Shown: in pieces, positions 27,222 to 37,543 of the stretch
Layout: each line of letters begins with the position of its first letter
Position numbering within the stretch: position 1 is the stretch's first letter
Source of the DNA: Niastella yeongjuensis
GTDB taxonomy: Bacteria; Bacteroidota; Bacteroidia; Chitinophagales; Chitinophagaceae
Direction: 5' to 3'
Assembly: GCF_900110245.1 (NCBI RefSeq)
Contig: NZ_FOCZ01000009.1
Span: forward strand, 248,001-312,000
DNA length: 64,000 nt
Notes under the pieces: generated by a model
Database searches by the model: none
What the model was told of the DNA's origin: nothing
What the model saw: the letters and a program-made list of their open reading frames with translations, nothing else
Made by a program: the position numbers and the translations under genes

Positions 27222-28940
27222 TTATTTATCCGTTACTTCTATAGTTCCATCAGGGTTAAATCTTGTGCGCGTCTGGTTTTCTCCCAATGGAATAAAATGG
27301 ATCATATCGAAATTGCAGTCAGAATTGCTCCCCGATATCAGATTAAAACGAATTTTATGTCTACCAGTAACTTTTACATCTATTAGTCCTAACATGCGGC
27401 TCGCAGTAGTTCCAGCTTTCTTTTTTGCACCAGCCCACCATTTCCAGCCCAGTGCTTCCATTTCTCCAATCTTGGCAGTATCAACAGTAGAAATCTTTTC
27501 CTGAAATTGTATCAGCGCGCTGGTAAGTGGTATAGAATCGAATGATCCCTGCACAGCGACGGCCTTGCCAGGATTTTGTTCAAAATAACAAAACCATACT
27601 TTGTATTTTCCTTTTACCAGCAAAGGGGTGGTAAATTCAATCCAGCTATTTCCTGAGCAGGAGCCGAGGGCATCTGTATTGCTGCCACTTGTGCCAAGGC
27701 CCACTTGCCAGTAATCGCCCAGGTAACCCTGTACACCATTTCTGTATTTAAGACAACTTTTTTCCCATTTTATATCCTTTAAGGTTGTACCATCACCGTA
27801 ATCAAACAAATAAGTTTTTTTCCGGTATATGCTGCTCAATCTCGTAAGTTCAGACACCGTTGAACACAGGTCCCAGTATACAGCAAAGGGCTGTCTCACT
27901 TTTACACTAAAATGCGTCAAAGCCCGATGCAATACACCGTTGATAGCAGATACGTCGCTGTTAGACTGGTCCAGTTCAGCCCCCCGCTCATGCACTACAC
28001 TGTCGAGAGTGGCGTACTCATCATCATTAATAAGCACTTTCTTACCGTCTACCAGTTTATCTGTGATCACTTCCAATGGCACCTTTGTTTCGTGTGAGGA
28101 AGCCATTACAATATCTGCGAGATATTTTACATCGGGGAGAATATGGTAAGCAACATATATGTTCAGGCTATCTGTTGCATCTTTAGGATTGCCATTATTT
28201 TTATTATATTTTGTTTTAAGCGTTGCATAATCTGCAATACCTGCAGCTTTCAATGCCTCATCAGTTTCTGCTATCAGCGTAACCCACCTGGGTGTACCAT
28301 CGGCATTTTTGACGCTGTTCAACGTATCATAATAACCTGTTTCTTTCAACGCCTGGGTAAAAATAGAATACTCAGGATTTTGTTCCACCAGTTTGGCTAC
28401 TGTAAATATGGTAGGAGTAAGCACGTTGTCGATCACCTGTATAATTCCATTCCCCATTATTATGTTTGGCTGGGTCACATTGGCCTGCCTGTTAATCCGG
28501 AACAAAGAAGCACCGCCTTCATTCACCACGCCTGTTATTAAGAATTGTCCCAGCATGGTTACCGACGGAAGTTTACCATCGTTAAATTCACCGGTTTGTA
28601 CTACCTCTTCCAGCAAATGGAACTGGATCATTTCCCGCACTTCGGTCTCGCTTATCTGGTCAATGGAAGCAATATTCTTTTGCTTCAGATAGGCATCAAT
28701 TGCGTCATCGGTTGGTGCGAACAAAGTATAAGTACCGTAAGTACTCATGGCTGAGCTGTATCCGGCCCGATCTATAATTTCTACCAGCTTTGTAAATCGG
28801 TGCAGGGAATCTTTCTGAAGATATTCCAGGATGTTCGGGTCCTGCGTGGTGGATTCACGCAAATTCATTTTTTTACAGTTGCTGAGAAAAACAGCAATTA
28901 CTGTAAAAACAATCAGCGGGATAAATATATATTTTTTCAT
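27222..28940 (-). CDS. FAS1 lipoprotein with two FAS1 domains
   Basis: A protein of 572 aa with a lipoprotein-type N-terminus (VFTVIAVFLSNC, Cys near residue 22). The first FAS1 domain (about 30-175) has YTLFAPTDDAIDAYL and NGIIQVIDNVLTP; the second (about 178-345) has WVTLIAETDEALKAAGI and NGVLHRALTHF. A C-terminal beta-sandwich (about 360-555) ends in CNFDMIHFIPLGENQ. The C-terminal module is shared with the next FAS1 protein. The gene starts 14 bp after the first SusD gene, so it is firmly part of the operon. Confidence 0.85.
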   Translation of the reverse strand: MKKYIFIPLIVFTVIAVFLSNCKKMNLRESTTQDPNILEYLQKDSLHRFTKLVEIIDRAGYSSAMSTYGTYTLFAPTDDAIDAYLKQKNIASIDQISETEVREMIQFHLLEEVVQTGEFNDGKLPSVTMLGQFLITGVVNEGGASLFRINRQANVTQPNIIMGNGIIQVIDNVLTPTIFTVAKLVEQNPEYSIFTQALKETGYYDTLNSVKNADGTPRWVTLIAETDEALKAAGIADYATLKTKYNKNNGNPKDATDSLNIYVAYHILPDVKYLADIVMASSHETKVPLEVITDKLVDGKKVLINDDEYATLDSVVHERGAELDQSNSDVSAINGVLHRALTHFSVKVRQPFAVYWDLCSTVSELTRLSSIYRKKTYLFDYGDGTTLKDIKWEKSCLKYRNGVQGYLGDYWQVGLGTSGSNTDALGSCSGNSWIEFTTPLLVKGKYKVWFCYFEQNPGKAVAVQGSFDSIPLTSALIQFQEKISTVDTAKIGEMEALGWKWWAGAKKKAGTTASRMLGLIDVKVTGRHKIRFNLISGSNSDCNFDMIHFIPLGENQTRTRFNPDGTIEVTDK

Positions 28941-28954
28941 GATCGCGCAATTGT

Positions 28955-30451
28955 TTACTTATAGAACGGGTTTTGAACCAGGTTTTTATTTGTTTGCAGC
29001 TCATACTCAAATATGGGGAAGTAATGGCTGTTGTGATCTTTCAATTTTGTCTGCGTGGTACGCAGGGTGTTAGCAGGCACAATGCCGGCCACCATATCGA
29101 GCAAATAATCGAGTTGTGCATAATTATTCCGCTTTACATACCGGAGCACGTCATACCACCGTTTGCCTTCAAACATAAATTCCCTTGCTCTTTCTTCCAG
29201 TATAAAGCGGGAAACTTCTATTTTATTGGCCGGATCGGGGCGGATGTTTGTACCCTCCAGCGCCTGCGCTCTTGTACGGATGTTGTTTACAAGCACCAGC
29301 GCTTCCGCTCCTCTGTCCAACTGGGCCAGGGCCTCTGCTTTCATTAATAATACATCTGCATACCGGTATACAAACCAGTGCGTGTACGAATCGCTTTGTG
29401 CTGTAAGGTCCGTGCTGTTTTTCCCTACGTATTTCCAGATAAGCCCGTCAGTAGCCCTTACAGAAGCACCGTCTGCACGAACGTCTTTAAGATTGTTAAC
29501 CTCATCGGTAGTATATACCACGTCCATTACCCGGTTAGCGGCAATGAATTGTTTGCCTGGCACGGCAAACAGGTTATAAAATGTATTCAGTTTTTGGGCA
29601 TCATACTGTAACTCAAAAATGCCTTCGTTGGAGTTGCCTGTACGATACAGGGTAGTAAACCAGGCTGCGCTTGAACTTATGAGGCCAAAACGTTTTGAGT
29701 TGATGACCTTGTCGCAGGCGGCAATGGCCTCTGCATATTTATCCATCCACAAATACACGTCTGCCTGTATGGTATTAATGGTAAAGCGGGTAATACGGCC
29801 TTTGTCGGCGGCAGCGCTTCCATAGGTAAGCGGCGCGCCGGTCTCTGCCTCATTCAGGTCTTTAATAACCTGGTCAAGTACTTCCTGCTGCGAGCTTTTT
29901 GCAGTATTTGTTATTTCTTCATCACTTGAAGTAGAGATAAGTTTTAAAGGCACATCGCCAAAACTTCTTGCCAGGTAGAAATAGAGTAATGCCCTGATTG
30001 TTTTTGCTTCTGCCACATAAGCATCCAGCGCTTCCTGGGTAAAGGTCTTGTCGTTCTGCAAAACTCCCGGCGCAAAGTCAGTGACAGTATTGCAATAGTT
30101 AATGGTACGGTATACCGGCCGCCAGTTTACGATACTGTTGGTGGAGGTAGTATTTACATTCATGATCTCAAACTGACCGGCAGTGGTGCCCAGCGAAGGT
30201 GCCACCATATCGGCACGCAGTTCTCCCCAAAGAAAAAGCAGTTCGGGTAAGGAAGTTCCATCTCCGGTAGGATCTCCCAGCATGGACCCGTAACAACCAA
30301 TTACGGCAGCCTTTACCTGTTCTTTTGTTTTCCAGTAATCTTCCCGGATAATTCCATCGGAAGGCTTTTGGTCGAGTCGTTTAGTACACGACGCCAGTAA
30401 TACCAATGAGAAAAAATAGATTGTATGTAATAATGTATAGCGCATTTTCAT
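28955..30451 (-). CDS. SusD/RagB-family outer-membrane lipoprotein (first pair)
   Basis: A SusD homologue of 498 aa. The lipobox is SLVLLASC (Cys near residue 22), then TKRLDQKPSDGIIREDYWKT. TPR-like segments include ALLYFYLARSFGDVPL and DVYLWMDKYAEAIAACDKV, and the C-terminal FILEERAREFMFEGKRWYDV and the closing Q-T-N-KNLVQNPFYK are family hallmarks. It pairs with the SusC gene that ends 16 bp upstream. Confidence 0.93.
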   Translation of the reverse strand: MKMRYTLLHTIYFFSLVLLASCTKRLDQKPSDGIIREDYWKTKEQVKAAVIGCYGSMLGDPTGDGTSLPELLFLWGELRADMVAPSLGTTAGQFEIMNVNTTSTNSIVNWRPVYRTINYCNTVTDFAPGVLQNDKTFTQEALDAYVAEAKTIRALLYFYLARSFGDVPLKLISTSSDEEITNTAKSSQQEVLDQVIKDLNEAETGAPLTYGSAAADKGRITRFTINTIQADVYLWMDKYAEAIAACDKVINSKRFGLISSSAAWFTTLYRTGNSNEGIFELQYDAQKLNTFYNLFAVPGKQFIAANRVMDVVYTTDEVNNLKDVRADGASVRATDGLIWKYVGKNSTDLTAQSDSYTHWFVYRYADVLLMKAEALAQLDRGAEALVLVNNIRTRAQALEGTNIRPDPANKIEVSRFILEERAREFMFEGKRWYDVLRYVKRNNYAQLDYLLDMVAGIVPANTLRTTQTKLKDHNSHYFPIFEYELQTNKNLVQNPFYK

Positions 30452-30467
30452 TCTTTATCATGCTTTA

Positions 30468-33400
30468 TTAAAAAGAAGCTGTTAAACCCAGTGTGATCAT
30501 CCTTACGGGAGGCGTCATCGAATTATCAGTAGCCACCCTGAAAGGATCACTACCCCGCACGCTTACTTCGGGGTCCTGCCCGGTATACCTGGTGAACGTT
30601 AATAAGTTTTCAGCCGTAACATAAGCACTGAGGTTTTTTATCTTTATCCTGTCAACAAGTCCTTTTGAAAAAGTGTATCGCAGGGTCATTGTTCTGAAGC
30701 GCAGGAACGAACCGTCTTCCACATACCGCGATGAACCCAGCCAGTTATATCCTGAATTAAACAGGGCTCTTGGCATATCAGTTACATCACCCTCCCGGCG
30801 CCAACGTCTCAATACAGCCGTACTTTGATTGTCAACGCCATACATATTGGTGGTGTTCATTTCTGTGCCGTTGATGATATCATATTTATAACGAAAGTTG
30901 AAGAAGGTAGAAAACCGCCATTGGTTGTTATAACTCACATTGAAACCAAAGCCTCCGGTAAACATGGGGTTGCTGTTGCCGAGATAAACAATATCGCGGT
31001 AATCGATAGTACCGTCGTGGTTGATGTCATCATATTTCGCGTCACCCGGCTGGAAGGTGTAATCCACTGCCGGATAGTTAAACCGCATATATACCTGCTC
31101 GCCATTGGGACGCACGGTTGGTTTACCATCTGCACTGCGTGCCCGCGTATCATCAAGGTCTTTATAAACGCCCAGGTACCTGAACCCGTAAAAAGAGCCA
31201 AAGGGGTTATCTACCTGCATGTATGTTTTGTATTGCCCGTTCGTGGTAATATTTCCTTTTTCAACGGGATAAAACTCTGAAATTTCCCGGATGATGTTTT
31301 CATTGCGGGCTATGTTGAAATTGAAATCAACCTGCCATTTTTTTGATTTGAGTGGCGTGGCATTCAGGTTTAATTCCCATCCCCGATTATCCATGGTACC
31401 CACATTCATATCTACACTATTAAAACCACTTACAGAAGCTATTTGTAGTCCATAAAAGAAAAGGTCCTTCGTTCTGTTTTTATACACTTCCACATCGAGG
31501 TTCAGCCTGTTTCTGAACATTACCAGGTTAAAACCCAGGTTTGTCCCGATCACCGTTTCCCACTTTAATTTCTGTAAGCCCATGTTGGCTGAATACACGC
31601 CGGCTTCGCCCAGGTAGTTCCAGTCAAGATTGTCGTAGCGGTTATAGTACATATAATCCTTTTTGGGGGCATTACCGCTGCGGCCATAGCTTCCCCGAAC
31701 ACTCAGGTCATCGATCGACTTGCTGAAATTGAGTTTGCTCATGAATTTCTCGCCTGAAATTCTCCAACGGCCCGAGATCGCCGGGAACAAGCCATACCGC
31801 TGGCTCGAAGACAAACGCGAGGTAGCATCTCCTCTCAAACTTGCATTTATAAAATAGCGATCATCGAACCCATACTGGCCGTCAATTAATGAGCTCATGG
31901 TACTTGTCTGGCCGGTGCTTGCTGTCAAACCGGAATTGACGCCATTGGTCCTTGAAGGCACAGAAGGGTCCTGCAGATCAGAAGAAGGGGTGTTAGATGT
32001 TCTTGCCTGATAAGAAACGCTTTTGCCATCGTATGTCATTACATTGAAAAGCCCCTGGAAAGTATGTCTGCTGTCTTTTAACTGCGGGGTATAAATAAGC
32101 GAGGTTTTGGTTTGCACATTAAATCCATCATTATCTCCATCGTAAGCCACGTTTACGGTGTTATCTGTCCACAGCAACCCGGTAGCGATCTGCGGCAGGA
32201 AACTTTTATTCTTTAAACTATTGATATCGAATTGTACATCTACCGTAGCAGTAAGCACCTGAGGTTTGAGTATATACTGGATATTGAATTTGGGAATGAC
32301 CCTGTCTGTTATCACATTGTTCCTGGCGGCATTTGCCATAGCCACAGGGTTTACCGTACCGACGATATCGTTGTCTTTCAATCCCTGAAAAAAACCCTGG
32401 ACATTGTAGGCAGGTGAAAAATAATTAGGTGTTGGATTGCCGTACTCATCGTACTCATAAATACCCATATTCGGCATTTTCTTGTAAGCAATATTGCGTA
32501 CGTTGTCCGCATAATTCTTATTGTTGCCTGTATGCGAATAAGAAAGATCTGTTCTGATGCTGATCCTGTCTGATACAATATAATCAAGATTGATGCGGGT
32601 GCTGATGCGCCGAAGGTCTGTTCCCACTGTTACACCCTTTTGATCGAGGTAGCCCAGTGATGCATAATACCTGGCTTTGGACCCACCACCCGTCATAGAT
32701 ATATTATGGTCCTGTGTAAAGCCCGTGCGTGCAATTGCATCCACCCAGTCGGTATTATTACTGTAGTTGTAATAATAATAAGGGTTGTTAGGGTCATACT
32801 TGAATTCATTGATGGCCTGCAGGCTAAGCGGGATCCCATTCCTGTTCATATACTCTTCGGGAATAAGATCAGAATACTTAGCGCCATCGAGCATAGGAAT
32901 GGGTTTTGTTTTCATGGCAACAGACCCCTTAAACGTATATGACAGGGTAGGTTTTCCTCTTGTACCTCTTTTTGTATTGATCACAATGACGCCATTGGCA
33001 GCGCGTGAACCCCATAAAGCGGTAGCCGCCGCATCCTTTAATATGGTGATATCCTTTATATCGGAGGGTGCGATATTCAACAGCGAGGCATATCCCTGGT
33101 CATCGGCGGTGCCGAAATTAAAATCAGTAGGGATCTGGGTCTCATATGGCATCCCGTCTACCACTACCAATGGGTCGTTGGAAGAGTTGATTGAAGAGGT
33201 ACCGCGGATCCGGATTTGCATACCGGCACCCGGGTCGCCCGAATTGGCAGCGATGTCTACACCTGCCATCCGGCCCTGCAGGGCCTGGTCTATAGAGGTA
33301 GCCTGCATTTCTTCCATCTCTTTTGCACTGATCTTTGAATAGGCCAGGGTGGAATTGCGCTCAGCCACCGGCAGCATGCCATTGTCTGTTCTCTTTTGCG

Positions 33401-33758
33401 CTACCACTATCACTTCATCAAAATCTTTGGCTGCCTGGTCAAGTGTTATATTAAACACCTTGCGTGAATTAACAGCCAGGTCTTCCTGGCTTTTATACCC
33501 GATAAAAGAAAATGATACCCGGTTCCGCGAATCACTTATGCGCAGTGAAAAATTTCCATTTACATCCGTAGCTACTCCATGCAGAATGCGCTTATCTGCA
33601 TCTGTTTCTGTAACAGACACACCTGAAATCGGGTGATTTTTCTTGTCCGTTACCTTACCCGTTATTACCACGGGGTTTTGTGCCTGCGCCGCCATTACAA
33701 TGGCAGAAAAGATAACCGCATGGCAAAGTCGTATTATACGGCGGGTCAGAATCCTCAT
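30468..33758 (-). CDS. SusC/RagA-family TonB-dependent receptor (first pair)
   Basis: A full-length SusC homologue of 1096 aa. After the signal peptide (FSAIVMAAQAQ) comes a CarboxypepD_reg-like domain (about 30-110, VTDKKNHPISGVSV), then a plug with SIDQALQGRMAGVDI, GMQIRIRGTSSINSSNDPLVVVDG and ITILKDAAATALWGSRAANG, then a 22-strand barrel. It starts 25 bp after the large FAS1 gene and is followed after 16 bp by SusD. The ligand is unknown; no carbohydrate-active enzyme is encoded in the operon to suggest one. Confidence 0.94.
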   Translation of the reverse strand: MRILTRRIIRLCHAVIFSAIVMAAQAQNPVVITGKVTDKKNHPISGVSVTETDADKRILHGVATDVNGNFSLRISDSRNRVSFSFIGYKSQEDLAVNSRKVFNITLDQAAKDFDEVIVVAQKRTDNGMLPVAERNSTLAYSKISAKEMEEMQATSIDQALQGRMAGVDIAANSGDPGAGMQIRIRGTSSINSSNDPLVVVDGMPYETQIPTDFNFGTADDQGYASLLNIAPSDIKDITILKDAAATALWGSRAANGVIVINTKRGTRGKPTLSYTFKGSVAMKTKPIPMLDGAKYSDLIPEEYMNRNGIPLSLQAINEFKYDPNNPYYYYNYSNNTDWVDAIARTGFTQDHNISMTGGGSKARYYASLGYLDQKGVTVGTDLRRISTRINLDYIVSDRISIRTDLSYSHTGNNKNYADNVRNIAYKKMPNMGIYEYDEYGNPTPNYFSPAYNVQGFFQGLKDNDIVGTVNPVAMANAARNNVITDRVIPKFNIQYILKPQVLTATVDVQFDINSLKNKSFLPQIATGLLWTDNTVNVAYDGDNDGFNVQTKTSLIYTPQLKDSRHTFQGLFNVMTYDGKSVSYQARTSNTPSSDLQDPSVPSRTNGVNSGLTASTGQTSTMSSLIDGQYGFDDRYFINASLRGDATSRLSSSQRYGLFPAISGRWRISGEKFMSKLNFSKSIDDLSVRGSYGRSGNAPKKDYMYYNRYDNLDWNYLGEAGVYSANMGLQKLKWETVIGTNLGFNLVMFRNRLNLDVEVYKNRTKDLFFYGLQIASVSGFNSVDMNVGTMDNRGWELNLNATPLKSKKWQVDFNFNIARNENIIREISEFYPVEKGNITTNGQYKTYMQVDNPFGSFYGFRYLGVYKDLDDTRARSADGKPTVRPNGEQVYMRFNYPAVDYTFQPGDAKYDDINHDGTIDYRDIVYLGNSNPMFTGGFGFNVSYNNQWRFSTFFNFRYKYDIINGTEMNTTNMYGVDNQSTAVLRRWRREGDVTDMPRALFNSGYNWLGSSRYVEDGSFLRFRTMTLRYTFSKGLVDRIKIKNLSAYVTAENLLTFTRYTGQDPEVSVRGSDPFRVATDNSMTPPVRMITLGLTASF

Positions 33759-33783
33759 AGCAAGAAGTTATAATAGTCAGTTA

Positions 33784-36060
33784 TCAGTTATATTTAAAAT
33801 AGTTGTCCACCAAATGGATCACACACCTGTTCGACAAATTATTGCTCTGGGGCATTAATAAACGGGAGATATTTTTAGGGTCCGGCCTTTGAGAATTATC
33901 CCGTATATACAGAGCGCCTTTGGTGTTGACGACGTTGATCTTCACGCTGTTGCCTACCGTGTCTTTCAGATAAGTGTCGAAGCTGCCCGAAACATTACCG
34001 TCGGGTACGATCGTATGGCCGTAAATGATATGGAATTGTATAAATTTTCGAACCAGGTCCTTACCTTTTGGATCTGAAGGGTTAAAGTTGGGCACCATAT
34101 TGGGCACAGTACCTGTACCTGGTAATAAGCTATCGTTCACGGCCGCCACTATAGCTTTATTGTTTGGAACAAATACCGTGTTGAAACCTGTTAAACCAAG
34201 TATATCTGTAGTAGCAGTATTGTATATGTAAGAATTACTGAGATATTGCCAGAAATAATTAAACTCGGAGGAGGAAGCAGTACCAAGGTCTTTTATATGT
34301 GAGCCTACCAGTCTTTCAGAATAGGTAAGCAAATCGCTGATGAAATATACTTTACCGTTGCTGGCCGTTTTCACACTGTCCACAATCGCAGTTTTACCGT
34401 CATCCTGAAGACCACCCGTCACTATGGTATTGTTATTGAATTTTATAAAATCGCCTTCGATACCTGCAGTACCTGATTTTACAATATCTGCCCCCGAAAG
34501 GTCATCCACAGCTGATTTGTATGGATCAAAAAATGCACAGGTCAATGCTATGCGTTTCAGCTTGTCGGCCACTCCATTTGTTGTGGCGGCACTGCCGGGA
34601 GCTGTATACTCATACTGATTTTTTGACACGTTGAAACTATAACCTGCAGCTGCGAAGGCTTTGTCAGATATCAGGAATACATTCACCGGCACACTCGAAC
34701 TGCCAATCATCAGTCTCAATCCTGTTGCATTCAGTAACCTTGTCATCAGGCTATAGGCCGGGTTAAGGTATGCCTTGCTATATACAGTACTGAATACATC
34801 AGCATCCTCTACTTTGGTAGTACCGTAGACAATCCCGTTGCTTAGTATTTTTCTATCAAATACATCGGTAACCGGATCGAAACGGGCCGGCTCAGAAAAC
34901 TTATTGCGGGTAACCGCAAACTTGCTGGGCCATACCGCCGTAGCAAATAGATGCGCGTTCAGGAAATCTGCAATGATCTCTATTGGCATCTGGTCGAGCG
35001 AGGGATAGTACTCACAAAGCACTTTCTTTACATAATTATCTACCGCCGCATTATTGGGAATGAACATAGTCCAGCAGTCTTTCTGGCCGTCGTTTTCTTC
35101 CAGCTTTAAAAAATTCTCATTGTTAGGCGAGAATGAAAGCAATGGCGAATAGGCTTTCACAAACACAGAATCATTTTTACCTGTCAATACCTGGTACCGG
35201 TGTGTAGCATCTGTATTGTAAATAAACTGGATCGTATTATTGGCGTACATCCTGTTGAGTAAAGCCCTGAAACTGCTGTATTCAGGCTTCGTGCGGATAT
35301 ACTCGTCAATGCTTTGCAGTGGGCTGATCACCCGGTCTATTTCATGGATCACGCCATTTTCAGCCGGGATGTCTTTGGTAACCACTTTGGCCTCCGCCAC
35401 ATTAAATCCTGTATAGGTAGAATTAGGATAGAAATAATTATAATCACTGGCGGAAAGGCCTGCACTGTTAAAGAAATCGTCGGTAAAATAAGTGATGTAC
35501 TTATTATTATCATCGCCCAATACATAGTTGCCGGTAAGCGATTCCGGGGTATTATTCCGGTTGCTGGCAATAGCAGTAATAGGTTTATTATTTAATCCGG
35601 TGTCTTTATAAAAACCGGTATAGTAGGCCGTGGTACGTCTGAATGCAATAGAAGGCGTCCAGCCCTGGTTATTTGCCGTTGCCTGATAATCATCCAGCCT
35701 GCTTTTTTCAAAGCTGTTATATACCAGGCAGAATTGTACCATCGCACGGGCGGTGGCGGAATCTATGGCGCTTACATCCTCAATGCCCTTGTCCTTAAAG
35801 TATTTATCGAATGCTTCGTCATTGGGAGCAAACAGGGTCCAATAACCGCCGCCGAGGGCTAGCACCTGCTTATAACCGCTTTTATTGATGAGGGCCAGCA
35901 GGTTTTTGAAATTTCCCTTATTATTTAGCTGCGCATAGATGGGATCAGCCAGCGAATCGGGACGGTTATAAAATTCATCCCAGGCCTTTTTTCGGCAGCC
36001 CGCGATCACAAGCAGCAGGATACAAATAGACAATAGCTTAGGTATAACCTTATTATTCAT
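33784..36060 (-). CDS. Large FAS1 lipoprotein with about four FAS1 repeats
   Basis: The first gene of the operon, 758 aa. The lipobox is LLLVIAGC (Cys near residue 22). I see four FAS1-like units: about 45-255 (YWTLFAPNDEAFDKYF, NGVIHEIDRVISPLQ), about 255-430 (CWTMFIPNNAAVDNYV, NGIVYGTTKVEDADVF), about 430-600 (VNVFLISDKAFAAAGY, NGKVYFISDLLTY) and about 600-758 (NTVFVPNNKAIVAAVN, VIHLVDNYFKYN). A repeated adhesive lipoprotein encoded ahead of SusC suggests surface ligand capture. No clear -7 promoter was found in the 100 bp upstream. Confidence 0.87.
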   Translation of the reverse strand: MNNKVIPKLLSICILLLVIAGCRKKAWDEFYNRPDSLADPIYAQLNNKGNFKNLLALINKSGYKQVLALGGGYWTLFAPNDEAFDKYFKDKGIEDVSAIDSATARAMVQFCLVYNSFEKSRLDDYQATANNQGWTPSIAFRRTTAYYTGFYKDTGLNNKPITAIASNRNNTPESLTGNYVLGDDNNKYITYFTDDFFNSAGLSASDYNYFYPNSTYTGFNVAEAKVVTKDIPAENGVIHEIDRVISPLQSIDEYIRTKPEYSSFRALLNRMYANNTIQFIYNTDATHRYQVLTGKNDSVFVKAYSPLLSFSPNNENFLKLEENDGQKDCWTMFIPNNAAVDNYVKKVLCEYYPSLDQMPIEIIADFLNAHLFATAVWPSKFAVTRNKFSEPARFDPVTDVFDRKILSNGIVYGTTKVEDADVFSTVYSKAYLNPAYSLMTRLLNATGLRLMIGSSSVPVNVFLISDKAFAAAGYSFNVSKNQYEYTAPGSAATTNGVADKLKRIALTCAFFDPYKSAVDDLSGADIVKSGTAGIEGDFIKFNNNTIVTGGLQDDGKTAIVDSVKTASNGKVYFISDLLTYSERLVGSHIKDLGTASSSEFNYFWQYLSNSYIYNTATTDILGLTGFNTVFVPNNKAIVAAVNDSLLPGTGTVPNMVPNFNPSDPKGKDLVRKFIQFHIIYGHTIVPDGNVSGSFDTYLKDTVGNSVKINVVNTKGALYIRDNSQRPDPKNISRLLMPQSNNLSNRCVIHLVDNYFKYN

Positions 36061-36511
36061 AATGTAAGGAGGTTAAATATCATCACCAGGGAAGCTGGAG
36101 ATAAAACACGGCAGGAACAGCCTGACCGCAGATCAGTATGTTAATATGTTAGGAGAAATCTTCTGTGTAAGTAAAATCTTCAGCGTAAGTGACTACAGTA
36201 AAAAGCGTTGGTATGTAGACGCGATTGGGGTAATAAATATGGCAATTCATGGCAGTCGTTTGGTTTTGGGTTGTGAAGCAATCGATAGTAAAATAAGATG
36301 GACTGTAGGCTCAACTGTCCTGAGGCGTCCTGAAAATTTTCATTTTTTTACGCAATCGTTCCCGGTAATACCTGTATTACTGGGTATAATAAATTGAATA
36401 TGTTGTTAATGAGTGAGTTTGCGTGCTTGCACCTAACTTATCGAAGGGAGAAAAAATAAGCACTCATTTGATGGTTATTTCCAACTGAAAGTGGAGAGTA
36501 ACCTTAATTCT
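36061..36511. other. Divergent intergenic region
   Basis: About 450 bp between the FAS1 operon and the divergent AraC-type regulator. An imperfect hairpin lies at 36361-36384 (cccggtaatac / gtattactggg, one mismatch) and could be an operator or a small RNA structure. No ORF here looks like a real protein. Confidence 0.55.
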
Positions 36512-36519
36512 TATATTTG
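36512..36519 (+). promoter_or_regulatory. -7 promoter element of the AraC-type gene
   Basis: TATATTTG matches the Bacteroidota consensus TAnnTTTG exactly. The predicted transcription start is near 36525, about 18 nt before the ATG at 36543. Confidence 0.6.
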
Positions 36520-36542
36520 AATATAGTTTTTTAAGGTTTACT

Positions 36543-37382
36543 ATGTTTTTTGAAAATAATACAAATGAACGCCTGCGGGTAATGGAATTAAATAAAGAGA
36601 ACAGCAACGCTGTTTTCGATGTTCATGAAACAGATATGACCTTCATCTGGAATACAGGAAAGCAGATGAACATAAGTATTGATTATATTCCACATCAATT
36701 GGTTCAAAACCAGATTATTTTTCTGACCGAATACCAAAAAATAAACTCCCTGGATTTTGAAACCGCCAGAATGGTTCGCTTTAACCGGGCGTTTTACTGC
36801 ATCATCAACCATGACAATGAGATTGGAAGCAAAGGCCTGTTATTTTTTGGAGCCACCGGCATTCCTCTTATTTCGCTTGACGAAAGCGATGCCAAAGATT
36901 TCCAGGTTACCTGGGATATTTTCAGCAATGAGATGCGTCGAAGCGATATTCTTCAGAAAGACATGCTGCAATCCATACTAAAAAGATTACTGATCCTTTC
37001 TGTACGGATCCTGATAAAATCAAACAATTTATACAAACTTGAAAAAAGCCAGGTAGACCTGATAAGAGAGTTTAATTACCTGGTTGAAGAACACTTCTCC
37101 GAACATCATGACGTGGCTTTTTATGCTTCAAGGCTGAATAAATCTCCTAAAACCCTTTCTAATCTATTTTCGATTGCACGTACCCGCCAACCACTGACCA
37201 TTATCCACGACCGCATCATGGCTCATGCCCGCATGCAAATCAATTACACTACCCTTTCGATTAAAGAAATTGCCTACGAGCTGGGTTATGAAGATGTGCA
37301 GGCTTTCAGCAGGTTTTTTAAAAACAAGGAAGGCATATCACCAGCCCGGTATAGGGAAAAGAATCGCCTGTCATTGAACTAA
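36543..37382 (+). CDS. AraC-family transcriptional regulator
   Basis: A DNA-binding regulator of 279 aa. The C-terminal third (about residues 175-275) is an AraC-type double helix-turn-helix: SEHHDVAFYASRLNKSPKTLS for the first HTH and LSIKEIAYELGYEDVQAFSRFFKN plus GISPARYR for the second. The N-terminal part looks like a cupin-type sensor domain. It is divergent from the FAS1/SusCD operon and 160 bp upstream of the AhpD-like gene, so it may regulate either; which one cannot be told from the sequence. Confidence 0.9.
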   Translation: MFFENNTNERLRVMELNKENSNAVFDVHETDMTFIWNTGKQMNISIDYIPHQLVQNQIIFLTEYQKINSLDFETARMVRFNRAFYCIINHDNEIGSKGLLFFGATGIPLISLDESDAKDFQVTWDIFSNEMRRSDILQKDMLQSILKRLLILSVRILIKSNNLYKLEKSQVDLIREFNYLVEEHFSEHHDVAFYASRLNKSPKTLSNLFSIARTRQPLTIIHDRIMAHARMQINYTTLSIKEIAYELGYEDVQAFSRFFKNKEGISPARYREKNRLSLN

Positions 37383-37543
37383 CCAATCCATTTTAACAAG
37401 TTTATTGCATAACCCTGCTGTGCTTAAGCATACAGGAAGAATTGCCAACTCATCAGGAAATACTGCCTAACAGCGCCTGCCTTTTATCGCTCAATTTTGT
37501 GTCATCAGTATTAAAGCAATAAAGTCTAAAAATTTAAATTGTT

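Noticed and set aside
30825-31280. 151-codon plus-strand ORF inside the first SusC gene
   Set aside because: A shadow of the beta-barrel coding sequence; low-complexity I/V-rich product with no start signals.
32785-33342. 185-codon plus-strand ORF inside SusC
   Set aside because: Antisense shadow of the conserved plug domain.
36146-36397. 83-codon plus-strand ORF in the divergent region before the AraC-type gene
   Set aside because: No signal peptide, family or codon bias; it appears to be chance within intergenic DNA.
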